7,245 nt of DNA from the NCBI GenBank assembly GCA_020845495.1, contig JADLFM010000019.1, forward strand, positions 1 through 7,245, written 5' to 3'. Below are positions 1 through 7,037 of this stretch, piece by piece. Both the position numbers and the translations under genes were made by a program. The number at the start of each line of letters is the position of its first letter. Positions within the stretch are counted from its first letter, which is position 1. The DNA is from Chloroflexota bacterium (GTDB lineage: Bacteria > Chloroflexota > UBA6077 > JACCZL01). The notes beneath the pieces are model-generated. The model saw nothing but the letters and a program-made list of their open reading frames with translations. It did not search any database and was not told the origin of the DNA.

Positions 1-58
1 AGCGTCGACTCAATGCCCCGAACCGATCCGCCACTCGATCCAGTTCTGACGGGTCCAT
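1..58 (-). CDS. N-terminus of an unidentified gene just downstream of the RHS toxin (partial)
   Basis: An ATG at 58-56 opens a frame that stays open to the window edge and gives MDPSELDRVADRFGALSRR. It begins 16 nt after the RHS stop codon on the same strand, so co-transcription is likely. A G-rich stretch (GGGGGT, about 7 nt upstream) could serve as ribosome-binding site. Composition looks like ordinary high-GC coding sequence. The pattern 'MDxxxxDxxxxxxGxxSRR' recalls the start of small secreted Chloroflexota proteins in which an arginine pair precedes a hydrophobic signal segment, but that is recollection from only 19 residues. By position it could also be the immunity gene expected after a polymorphic toxin. 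A third possibility is that this frame is a frameshifted continuation of the RHS tip, because it is open upstream to a TAG just inside the RHS gene. Function unknown. Confidence 0.45.
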   Translation of the reverse strand, partial: MDPSELDRVADRFGALSRR

Positions 59-74
59 CCTCGCACCCCCGGCA

Positions 75-3000
75 TCACGCCGCCACCCCCATGGTAGCTG
101 GACGTAAGACCCGTCGTTGTAGTACTAACGGCCACCCCTCGCTCGGAGCCTGAGGCAATCCTGTGAGTTGCCTCACGAGATTCTGCCCCATCTGAACAAG
201 TCCAGCACCACGTGCGGCAGTGCCAAGGGTGAAGCCGTGTGCGGCTGCCACCGCACCAAAGTGGAAGTTACCGAATCTGGCGTATTTGCTGGTATCTTGC
301 GGGTACCAAACGCTCTTGTAATCCCATCGACCGCCAGGCGCGACATTCCCTACAAAGCTGAGGTCGGTAAGGTTTCGGGCGTGCTCCATATTTTCCTGCA
401 GAAGTTGCCCCACATCTACGCCATCTGGAACATCAGGAATGTCAGGTGGCTTGCCGCATTCGGCTAAGACCTGTGCCTTATACCCCGATGGATCGGTAAG
501 TGTACAAGGGTTTTGGTTAGCGTAGACGTAACGGTTAAGTGTCCTCGGTGAACGAGACGATCCCGACAATCGATCGCGGGTAATGAACCTGCCGAGCGTG
601 GGGTCGTATAGTCTGGCTCGGAGGTACACGAGTCCCGTTGCGTCACGCTGCTCGCCGGTGAAGCCAAACGGCTGAGTCGATCCTCCCTGGGTGGCGATTG
701 GCACGCCAAACTCGTCGGACTGGTACGTCTGGACGACCGCCTTGGTGCTGTCGGTGATGGCCCGGACCGAGCCGAGCCCATCGACATGGTACACCAGCGC
801 GGACATCCCTTCGACGGCGTAAGCCAGCCCAAGGCCCCAGACGTACCGCCGAGTCCCATCCTCCAGCACGACGGGCAAGCTGCGATTGACGTCGTAGAGG
901 TACTGGGTCGTCCCAGACCCAGCCGTCACGCTCGTACGATTGCCGTTGCCATCGTACGTATAGCTCGCAGCACTGCCACCAACGGTCGTCTGGGTGAGGC
1001 GGTTCGCCTGATCGTAGGCGAAGGTGTCGGTCCCACGGGCAATCAGGTTCCCGTTCGCGTCGACGGAGTAGCTGACTCCGCCCGCCGACGCGATCCGATC
1101 GGCCCGATCGTAGCTGTAGCTCGTGGTCGTACTGCCTCTGACGCGCGTGAGGCGGTTGCCGACCGGGTCGTAGCTGTAGCTCGTTGTGCCCGCTGGCCCA
1201 CCAGCGGCAGATGTCAGGCGATTCAGGCGGTCGTAGCCATAGGTGAGCGTCTGAGTCGTCGGGCCGGTTGGCTGCCCGGGGCGGTTAGGGAGGCCCGTCG
1301 GTGTGGCGGTGGCTGTCCCGACCGGGCGGGACGGGAGCGCGGTCGGGGCACCCCCCGTTGGGGTCAGCGTCCCGCGGTTCGGCAGTCCCGTCGGTGTCGT
1401 CGGCGTGATCGGCGGCTGCCAGAGCGGCGCCAGCGTCTCGGCCACCTGGGTGCGGTTCCCCACCCCGTCGAGCGTGAACTGATGCCGCGCGATCGTCTCG
1501 GTCGGCGTGCCTGGCTTCTGGTTCCAGACGTCGAGCAGGCGGCGGGCGTTGTCGTAGGTGTACGCGGCCGTCGTGCCATTGACGTTCGTCTGGGTCTTCA
1601 GAGCGCCGTCTGGGACGTAGGCGTAGCTGGTGACGCGGTTGGCCCAGTCCGTCAGCGTCGTCAGTCGGCCGCCCTTGTCGAAGGCGTAGCTGACCGCGTC
1701 TCCGTTCGGATAGCGCAGCGTCGTGCGGTTGCCGTCACGGTCGTAGCGGTAGGCGACGGTGCGCGCCCCGGGGCTCGTCACGCCGAGCAGCCGCCCTTGC
1801 TCGTCGTACTGGTAGGTCGTCGTGCCGGTCCCATCGACCATCGTCAGCCGACTGCCGTTCGCGTCGTAGGTGTACGAGACGTCGGGCGTGGCGGCGTCGG
1901 CGTAGTCGATCCCCGTCAGGCGGTTGAGGCGGTCGTAGCTGTAGCTGGTGGTCCGCCCGAGCTGATCGACGACGCTCGCGCGGTTACCATTCGCATCGTA
2001 CGTCGTCTGCATGGTGAGCGCGCCGCTCGTACTTGGCCAGTCCGGGTACTGGGGCTCGGTGCGGACGCGGTTCAGCCCATCGTAGGCGTAATCCACAACC
2101 CGCTCGTTCGCCGGATCGTCCTTGGCGCGGATAACGCGCGTGAGATTGCCGAGATGGTCGTACTGGTAGGCCGTCACGATCTTGGGGTTTGGCGTACTGG
2201 ACGGATCGGTCCACGGCTGCGGACTCTCCCAGACCTCCTGGAGGCCGTCCCGCTCATCGTACAGGTACCGCGTCACCTGCCCGTTGGCGTCGATCGACGC
2301 CGTCAGGTTCCCCACCCCATCATAGCGGGATTCGGTCACCAACTGCGCCCCGCCGGCCGTCGGCGCGGGCGTCCGCGCGAACCGAAGGCGGCCTTCCTTG
2401 TCGTAGATGTACTCCCAGCGGTGCTCGGCTGCACTCGCGCCTGGTGTGTTGCCGTTCGGATCGACCAGGCTGATCCGCCGCCCAACCGCGTCATAGTCGA
2501 ACGTCGTCACGTTCCCGAGCGGGTCGGTCACGCTCTGGAGGAGTCCGTGCTTGCTGCCGCTCCCGAAGTAGCTGAAGCTGGTGGCGTAGCTGTAATCGGG
2601 GCTGCTGCCTGCCGTGCCGCGCGGCGGGATCACTCGGCTCACCAGTCCTGGCTGGCTCGCATCGTACTCGTAGGCAGTCGTCGCCGCGATCACCTGCCCG
2701 GGATTGTCGGGATCGGTCGTGGACCGGCTGGTTGCCAGGAGTTTCGTCCCGGTCGCGTCGTACGTCATGGTCGTCGCGTAGGTCAGGTCCAGGCTCGCCG
2801 AGAGGTCCGTCGCGCAACTGACGCTCGTCCCGCTGGCGACCCCCTTGGGCAGGATGGCGCGCGTCAGGTTGCCGTGCTGATCGTAGCGGGAGAGCGTCAC
2901 GAGCACGTTCCCGCTGGATGCTGGTGCTGGATCGATGCGGCGGGTCAGTTGCCCGCGACTGCCGGGGATCGTGATACCAGCCTCGTCGATGTCGTAGCAG

Positions 3001-5240
3001 AAGCTCGTCGTCCGCCCGAGGCTGTCGGTCATTGACGCCAGGTTACCGGCTAGGTCATATGTATGGGTGACAGTGACGTTCTCCGCGGGGTTGCTCGTCG
3101 GTCGCGTCACCCGTTGCGTGAGCCGTCCCTGGCTGTCGTACGTATCGGTGATGGTCGGGGACCAGGAGGGCTCGTATGACGTCGCGGGGAGCACCGTAAC
3201 CGTCGTCCGCGTGCCGTCGCCGTTCGCCATGTAGCTGAACGTCGTCGCTTGGCCCGTCGCGAGACCACGCGCGTCCTTCTGGGTCTGGACGCGGCCCTGA
3301 GTGTCGTAGGCGTTGGTGACGGCAATATGCCCGTTGGCGTCGGTGATCGTGGTCAGACGCTGGCTCGCGCCGTCGTAGCCGTACGTCGTGACGCCGCCCT
3401 CACGGTCGGTGACGGTCTTCAGGCGACGCGGGGTGTTGGTGTCGTACCCGTACTCGATCATCCGCGCAGGGGACAGCCAGTCGCTGACCCGAATCAGGCG
3501 ATCGCCGTCGTAGGTCAGCGTCAGGACGCCGCGCCCGGCCGGGTCGCCGATCGTCAACAGCCGACCGGCCGCGTCGTAGGTCAGGGTCGAGCGATTGCCG
3601 TGACGGTCGGTGATCGTGACGAGCCGCCCATTGCGGTTGAAGCTCCAGGCGCTCTGATCCTGGTGGGTCGCGAGAAATGTCCCATCGCTCTGCCGCACCA
3701 GCGTCGTCTGGATCCCGGCTGGACCTGTGTAGCTGCCATCAGGGTTCTTAGCGTAGCGGTCGCTGCGCCCATTGACGCTGACGAGAATCAGCGCTTCGGT
3801 CCCATCGCCAGGATCGCGGAGGCGGACGTTATAGGTGTGGGTCCAGCCAGGCCCGAGCGGACCGACACGCGTGTCGTCACTATTGTAGGTTCGCGTGAAC
3901 GACGGCGTGGGGCCACGGCCTGCAATCGTGAGGTCGGTACGCTGGTAGCCGAAGCTGCCAGTGATCGTATTCACCGGGTCGGGGCTCTCGCCGACGAATG
4001 GCGCTTTGAAGAGCTCGGTACCGGGGGGCGCTGGCTCGACGGCGACATACGCTCCGGCGATCGTCATGCTTAGGGCACTGGCGAAGCCGGTCGTCTCGGT
4101 TGTCCAGGTGCGGCCGTCGTCCGTCGAGACGGCCGCCACGCCTCCAGTGGTCACCCACCAGACTGCTGGCGCTCCCGGATCGTAGGTAAAGTTCGGACCT
4201 GCCACCGAGGCGGTGGTAGCTGTGTAGGTAGCACCACCGTCATCCGAGACGTGCATGCCATATGTCGCTGTCGGAGCACTCGGGTTCGGAGGGAAATACT
4301 CGACGACGTGATCCCTTGTGTTGACGACGTACGTGGCATTTGCCGGAAGGGTCGGACCAGTGACGGTGAAACTCGTCGCACTGGTTGGGCTGGTCAGGTC
4401 AAATCCCGTTACCGCTCCTCCGCCGTAGCCCAGGTAGACACGGTCGGGATCCGCACTGGCAAACAGGGAGTGCCCAGGGCCACCGCCATATCCTCCGAAG
4501 CCGCCGAACCAGGTCGCACCCTCGTCGTCGGTGTAGTGCAGGGAGTTGTCGCAGTTGGACCCATCAGAGTTTGGACCCACCGGCTCCCGAGTAAACCAGA
4601 TCCTTCGGCTTCCCGGCGCGCTGGGAAGCGCAAACCCCTTGACTGCGGTCGTGTACCCGCCGAAGTTACACCTCGGAGGGTTCGTGTAACTGCCAAGAGC
4701 GGTGACCGACCAGGTGCCACCACCGATCGACTTATAGACCGTGCCGCCCGACAGCGCGTAGAGCGTATCCTCACCCGGGCGTGCGGCGATTGAGTTGGTG
4801 CTGCCGGGCGAATCCGCGATCTGAGTCCACGTTACCGCACCGTCCGCCGACTTATACGCCTTCCGGCCGGCCGGGCCGGTCCCGAAAATGTAGACCGTCC
4901 GCAGCAGGCCTGCCGGACTGAGTACGACGTTGATCGTGGTCAGATCGTGTCCGCTGTTCCGCTGAACCCACCCGGTCGCCGTACGAACGAGCAAGCCGTC
5001 GCCATTCGTGCCGATGAAGACCTGACTGGCCGGGGGCGTTTGAGCCTCGGTCACCTGAGCGGCAGGGCTCGATGCCCAGAGCAGCGCGGCAGCGCATCCG
5101 ATGGCGAGGGGAACCAGGGCGGCGGTCCATGCTGTGTGGCGCCCCCAGGGCACGGCCCGGCTGATTGCCCATCGTACGAGACGCGACAACAGGACGATGC
5201 AGAGCACGACGGACATGAGCACGGCACTGTTGTCGATCAC
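75..5240 (-). CDS. Exported RHS/YD-repeat polymorphic toxin with Asp-box propeller and type 44-like toxin tip
   Basis: This intact 1721-residue protein is a large surface or secreted RHS protein. RHS proteins wrap a C-terminal toxin inside a shell of YD repeats and release it by self-cleavage. Order: hydrophobic segments at about 7-24 and 38-57; an Asp-box region with SADGAVTW (131), TDDEGATW (237), SDDGGATY (332) and STDDGRTW (372), which suggests a sialidase/BNR-like beta-propeller; a DUF6531-like segment at about 421-480 (DPVNTITGSF, TYNS, GPLGPGWTHTY); about 29 YD motifs from 555 to 1450, interrupted by a Pro/Thr linker (1271-1330); and the RHS-associated core at about 1484-1586 (GLGSVRAITD, GLVYLRARLYDPTLGRF, LNRYVYANQNP, DPSG). 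The last 135 residues form the variable tip. The start used is GTG at 5240, with TGAGG 8 nt upstream. GTG at codon 30 would instead leave one classical signal peptide, but it lacks a good Shine-Dalgarno sequence. The family call is firm; the toxin activity is inferred. Confidence 0.93.
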   Translation of the reverse strand: MIDNSAVLMSVVLCIVLLSRLVRWAISRAVPWGRHTAWTAALVPLAIGCAAALLWASSPAAQVTEAQTPPASQVFIGTNGDGLLVRTATGWVQRNSGHDLTTINVVLSPAGLLRTVYIFGTGPAGRKAYKSADGAVTWTQIADSPGSTNSIAARPGEDTLYALSGGTVYKSIGGGTWSVTALGSYTNPPRCNFGGYTTAVKGFALPSAPGSRRIWFTREPVGPNSDGSNCDNSLHYTDDEGATWFGGFGGYGGGPGHSLFASADPDRVYLGYGGGAVTGFDLTSPTSATSFTVTGPTLPANATYVVNTRDHVVEYFPPNPSAPTATYGMHVSDDGGATYTATTASVAGPNFTYDPGAPAVWWVTTGGVAAVSTDDGRTWTTETTGFASALSMTIAGAYVAVEPAPPGTELFKAPFVGESPDPVNTITGSFGYQRTDLTIAGRGPTPSFTRTYNSDDTRVGPLGPGWTHTYNVRLRDPGDGTEALILVSVNGRSDRYAKNPDGSYTGPAGIQTTLVRQSDGTFLATHQDQSAWSFNRNGRLVTITDRHGNRSTLTYDAAGRLLTIGDPAGRGVLTLTYDGDRLIRVSDWLSPARMIEYGYDTNTPRRLKTVTDREGGVTTYGYDGASQRLTTITDANGHIAVTNAYDTQGRVQTQKDARGLATGQATTFSYMANGDGTRTTVTVLPATSYEPSWSPTITDTYDSQGRLTQRVTRPTSNPAENVTVTHTYDLAGNLASMTDSLGRTTSFCYDIDEAGITIPGSRGQLTRRIDPAPASSGNVLVTLSRYDQHGNLTRAILPKGVASGTSVSCATDLSASLDLTYATTMTYDATGTKLLATSRSTTDPDNPGQVIAATTAYEYDASQPGLVSRVIPPRGTAGSSPDYSYATSFSYFGSGSKHGLLQSVTDPLGNVTTFDYDAVGRRISLVDPNGNTPGASAAEHRWEYIYDKEGRLRFARTPAPTAGGAQLVTESRYDGVGNLTASIDANGQVTRYLYDERDGLQEVWESPQPWTDPSSTPNPKIVTAYQYDHLGNLTRVIRAKDDPANERVVDYAYDGLNRVRTEPQYPDWPSTSGALTMQTTYDANGNRASVVDQLGRTTSYSYDRLNRLTGIDYADAATPDVSYTYDANGSRLTMVDGTGTTTYQYDEQGRLLGVTSPGARTVAYRYDRDGNRTTLRYPNGDAVSYAFDKGGRLTTLTDWANRVTSYAYVPDGALKTQTNVNGTTAAYTYDNARRLLDVWNQKPGTPTETIARHQFTLDGVGNRTQVAETLAPLWQPPITPTTPTGLPNRGTLTPTGGAPTALPSRPVGTATATPTGLPNRPGQPTGPTTQTLTYGYDRLNRLTSAAGGPAGTTSYSYDPVGNRLTRVRGSTTTSYSYDRADRIASAGGVSYSVDANGNLIARGTDTFAYDQANRLTQTTVGGSAASYTYDGNGNRTSVTAGSGTTQYLYDVNRSLPVVLEDGTRRYVWGLGLAYAVEGMSALVYHVDGLGSVRAITDSTKAVVQTYQSDEFGVPIATQGGSTQPFGFTGEQRDATGLVYLRARLYDPTLGRFITRDRLSGSSRSPRTLNRYVYANQNPCTLTDPSGYKAQVLAECGKPPDIPDVPDGVDVGQLLQENMEHARNLTDLSFVGNVAPGGRWDYKSVWYPQDTSKYARFGNFHFGAVAAAHGFTLGTAARGAGLVQMGQNLVRQLTGLPQAPSEGWPLVLQRRVLRPATMGVAA
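78..482 (-). other. Variable toxin tip of the RHS protein, polymorphic toxin type 44-like
   Basis: Residues 1587-1721 follow the DPSG motif that usually marks the cleavage boundary between RHS core and toxin. Visible motifs are GGRWDYK (1636-1642), FGNFHFGA (1656-1663), AHGF (1667-1670) and GAGLVQ (1678-1683). These match my memory of Ntox44 (Pfam Bacterial toxin 44): GG-x-WDxK, then GN/SN-(F/I)-H-(F/Y)-G, then A-x-G-F, then AG-x-x-Q. Histidines 1660 and 1668 and Asp1640 are candidate functional residues. Ntox44 is a predicted toxin of polymorphic systems whose activity is, to my knowledge, not firmly established. Members I recall continue with an Asp-rich segment and a 'xIGIxLW/YY' helix after AGxxQ. 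That part is not recognisable here, so the end may be truncated or frameshifted. GC falls to 47-57% in hand-counted 60-base lines, against 78% at 1261-1320. Confidence 0.6.
891..3578 (-). repeat. YD/RHS repeat region
   Basis: The encoded segment 555-1450 carries about 29 YD dipeptides in contexts such as YDAAGRLLTI, YDANGNRASV, YDRLNRLTGI and YDEQGRLLGV. The spacing is mostly 20-30 residues, and each is usually followed by a T/S-x-Y or V-x-Y strand. This is the tandem beta-hairpin repeat of RHS, teneurin and TcC proteins, which forms a spiral beta-cocoon enclosing the C-terminal domain. The repeats have diverged at the DNA level, so they are old protein repeats and not recent tandem duplications. 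Confidence 0.92.
1251..1430 (-). repeat. Pro/Thr/Gly low-complexity linker inside the YD repeats, with a duplicated PTGLPNR motif
   Basis: Residues 1271-1330 consist largely of Pro, Thr, Gly and Ala and contain PTGLPNR twice, at 1283-1289 and 1314-1320. It lies after TLDGVGNRTQVAETL and before TLTYGYDRLNR, so it separates the last six or so YD repeats from the rest. The duplicated motif suggests growth by an internal duplication. It could be a flexible loop leaving the beta-cocoon, a protease-sensitive hinge, or a surface segment. The underlying DNA reaches 78% GC at 1261-1320. Confidence 0.75.
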
Positions 5241-5248
5241 TTCTGATG

Positions 5249-5253
5249 CCTCA
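5249..5253 (-). promoter_or_regulatory. Ribosome-binding site supporting the GTG start of the RHS gene
   Basis: On the minus strand TGAGG lies 8 nt before the GTG at 5240. It is a modest match to the Shine-Dalgarno consensus, but better than anything before the alternative starts (ATG at codon 9, GTG at codon 30). Confidence 0.45.
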
Positions 5254-5260
5254 TCATCAA

Positions 5261-5301
5261 GCGGCTACTGACACGTTGGGCGGGCGCGCTTTGTCAGCCG
5301 C
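5261..5301. promoter_or_regulatory. Inverted repeat upstream of the RHS gene (operator or leader hairpin)
   Basis: GCGG-CTA-CTGACA is mirrored by TGTCAG-CCGC, giving a 10-bp stem with a 3-nt bulge and an 18-nt loop. An alternative register pairs GCGGCT with AGCCGC. It lies 21 bp upstream of the RHS start codon, a suitable place for a repressor site or a structure in the mRNA leader. No known regulator motif was recognised. Confidence 0.35.
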
Positions 5302-5540
5302 AGTGCAGGGAGCCGCTACACAGCCGTGTGCCCCGCACAACGCCACACGATGAGTGTGGGTGATGGCCGCTGGCGAGAACGCCCAATATCGGCACTAACG
5401 GGCATCCCTCTGATGCAAATCAGCGTCGTTGTTCTTGCCAAGCAGACGCGGGGGCCATGGAACACGGGAGATGGATGTCCTACTACACCGTCTCGCAGAT
5501 CTTTCGTGACTGCCCATGACGATGCTGAGCACAACGCTGT

Positions 5541-5545
5541 GAGGG
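5541..5545 (+). promoter_or_regulatory. Ribosome-binding site of the repeat-protein gene
   Basis: GAGGG lies 6 nt before the ATG at 5552, good spacing for a Shine-Dalgarno sequence. A second candidate, AGGA at 5586-5589, lies 7 nt before an in-frame ATG at 5597, so the site does not settle the start on its own. Confidence 0.55.
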
Positions 5546-5551
5546 ACTTTC

Positions 5552-6919
5552 ATGTTTGAGCAGACTGCTGCGACTGCGGCTACCCAGGATTCGGATATGA
5601 ACCAAGGCCACCGGCGTGGCAAGAGTCGCCGCCGCACGCTTGCGCGCTGGCTTGCGGCTGGGGCAGGGCTGGGGCTGCTCCGCAGTGGCGCCGGGCAGGC
5701 CGAGGCCGCTGACGGCGATACGGTCCGGGCCGGCCAGACGACCGACTCAACCACCCCGACCCGCCTGCGTACCAACGCCGCCACCTTGACGCCAGATACC
5801 ACCACTGACGGCCTCCAGGGGTACGCCGATGGGGCGAACAACGCTGGCCTGTTCGGGCGCAATAACGCCTCAAACGGGATTGGCGTCGCGGGAGCGGCCC
5901 CAAGCGGCACGGGTGTGTTCGGCCAGAGCGCCAACGGGTATGGCGTCGGAGGGCAGTCTGACGCGAGCCACGGCGTCTACGGCAAATCGACGAGCGGGAA
6001 CGGTACCTACGGCGAGACCGGCACCGGCAGCGGCGTCTACGGGAAGGCCACGGGAACCGGCGGGACCGGTGTGACGGGGACCACCACCGACGCCGCCGGC
6101 ACCGGGGTGTACGGGATGAGCAACGGGGGCACCGGCTCCGGCATCGGCGTCCGCGGCAAGTCTGGCTCCGGTCCTGGGCTGCGGGGTGAATCGACCAGCG
6201 GTATGGGTGCCTATACGAGCTCGACGAGTGGCGCTGGCGCGTACGGTGAGACGGCCTCCGGGGCAGGGGTCCACGGAGAAGCGACGGCGGGTGGCTACGG
6301 CGTGTATGGGCGGACGACCTCGGACGCCAGTCGCGGCGCCGTCTACGGCAAGAACGACGGGACCGGGGCCGGCGTGCGCTGTCACGGTGCCGACATCGGC
6401 CTGCATGCGAGCGTCGCCAGCGGCGGGCGGGCCGCCGCGATCGTTGAAGGGCCACTCGAGGTCTATGGCAACTTCACGGTCTTTGGCGGCTATGCCAAGT
6501 CGGGAGCGGTCAAGCAGGCCGACGGCAGTTATCGGCGGCTGTATGCCCTGGAAACACCCGACAGCTGGTTCGAGGACATCGGGAGCGCGCAGTTGACGGG
6601 CGGGCGTGCCCAGGTCACGCTTGATCCGGAATTTGCCAGCTTGGTCCAGGCTCAACAGTATGAGGTCTTCTTGACGCCGAAGGGCGACTGTAATGGCCTC
6701 TTCGTGGCGAGCCAATCGCCGAGCGGCTTCGAGGTCCGCGAGCTCAAGGGCGGCCAGAGCACGCTCGCCTTCAGCTACCGCATCGTGGCCAAGCGCAAGG
6801 ATCTCCCGGGCAAGCGCCTGGAGAAGCTCCAGCCGTCCTCACTGCCCGCCGCGGTGACGCTCCCTCAGATCTCGTCACCCACGACGTCGTCGCCCTCACC
6901 GACGATGAACACGCCATAG
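5552..6919 (+). CDS. Secreted Gly-rich repeat protein with Tat-like signal and conserved C-terminal domain, function unknown
   Basis: This 455-residue protein appears to be exported. SRRRTLARWLAAGAGLGLL (25-43) has the twin-arginine and hydrophobic-core pattern of a Tat or Tat-like signal, with a plausible A-x-A cleavage near 50-53 (AEA-AD). Residues 109-266 are Gly/Ser/Thr-rich repeats of about 10-11 residues on the theme G-V-Y-G-x-S/T-x-S-G-x. These suggest a beta-helical or fibre-like stalk as in tail-fibre or adhesin-type proteins. Residues 300-415 form a distinct domain with Trp339, Cys380 and conserved-looking GNFTVFGGYAKSG, WFEDIG and VFLTPKGDCNGLFV. I recall this stalk-plus-domain arrangement from hypothetical proteins of Chloroflexota and some other phyla. 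The end is Pro/Ser/Thr-rich. An in-frame ATG at 5597 puts the signal 9 residues from the start and may be the true one. It is divergent from the RHS gene, with no direct link shown. A role in attachment or surface structure is a guess. Confidence 0.88.
   Translation: MFEQTAATAATQDSDMNQGHRRGKSRRRTLARWLAAGAGLGLLRSGAGQAEAADGDTVRAGQTTDSTTPTRLRTNAATLTPDTTTDGLQGYADGANNAGLFGRNNASNGIGVAGAAPSGTGVFGQSANGYGVGGQSDASHGVYGKSTSGNGTYGETGTGSGVYGKATGTGGTGVTGTTTDAAGTGVYGMSNGGTGSGIGVRGKSGSGPGLRGESTSGMGAYTSSTSGAGAYGETASGAGVHGEATAGGYGVYGRTTSDASRGAVYGKNDGTGAGVRCHGADIGLHASVASGGRAAAIVEGPLEVYGNFTVFGGYAKSGAVKQADGSYRRLYALETPDSWFEDIGSAQLTGGRAQVTLDPEFASLVQAQQYEVFLTPKGDCNGLFVASQSPSGFEVRELKGGQSTLAFSYRIVAKRKDLPGKRLEKLQPSSLPAAVTLPQISSPTTSSPSPTMNTP
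5876..6346 (+). repeat. Degenerate tandem repeats of about 30-33 bp encoding G-V-Y-G-x-S-T-S-G units
   Basis: Units such as GVFGQSANGY, GVYGKSTSGN, GTYGETGTGS, GVYGKATGTG, AYGETASGAG and GVYGRTTSDA follow one another at 10-11-residue spacing. In DNA the phrases GGCGTCTACGG and ACGAGCGG recur. The copies differ too much for fresh slippage, but they share enough sequence to allow recombination. Confidence 0.8.
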
Positions 6920-7037
6920 TCGCTGGTGGACTTCGCATGAAGGACCGGCGCACGGGGCCAGATAGAGCGGGGCTCAGCGACCCTCGTTAGACTTAGTCGT
7001 ATCGCGTCGCCCAGAATTCGGAGGGAGGCACAACAGG

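Larger units (their letters stand above)
5241..5551. other. Divergent intergenic region with inverted repeats and no supported gene
   Basis: These 311 bases separate the two divergent genes, so promoters for both should lie here. I find no strong sigma-70 pair. TTGTCA at 5291-5296 is a fair -35 box for the plus gene, but the matching -10 (GCTACA at 5315) is poor. Besides the inverted repeat listed separately, two small ones are present: CCACAC-GATGA-GTGTGG (5343-5359) and CTGAT-GCAA-ATCAG (5410-5423). The second would form a stem with a GNRA-type tetraloop in RNA. Short open frames exist on both strands, but none has convincing coding character. Confidence 0.6.

Noticed and set aside
13..75. 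A 20-codon minus-strand frame whose ATG overlaps the RHS stop codon (TGATG).
   Set aside because: The overlap is suggestive of coupling, but the frame is very short and the neighbouring frame from 58 stays open with better coding character.
121..140. A 20-base stretch similar (16 of 20) to 5391-5410, sharing ACTAACGG, considered as direct repeats bounding an inserted RHS module.
   Set aside because: The match does not extend beyond these 20 bases and there is no target-site duplication, terminal inverted repeat or integrase, so it is likely chance.
168..467. A 99-codon plus-strand frame opposite the toxin tip, considered as an antisense immunity gene.
   Set aside because: It has no convincing ribosome-binding site and no recognisable family, and it lies wholly inside the sense-coding tip. 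Immunity genes normally follow the toxin on the same strand.
786..3035. A 749-codon open frame on the plus strand, opposite the RHS gene.
   Set aside because: It is fully antisense to clear YD-repeat coding sequence. Its product is a monotonous Arg/Val/Ala/Gly/Pro mix without any domain, as expected when GC-rich codons are read on the other strand.
5326..5559. A 77-codon plus-strand frame in the divergent intergenic region.
   Set aside because: It has no clear Shine-Dalgarno sequence, no domain-like composition, and overlaps the well-supported start at 5552. It is probably leader or promoter DNA.
5870..6715. A 281-codon minus-strand frame (and another of 291 codons) opposite the repeat protein.
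   Set aside because: Both are antisense to a gene with a clear signal, repeats and conserved domain. Their products are Arg-rich low-complexity sequence.
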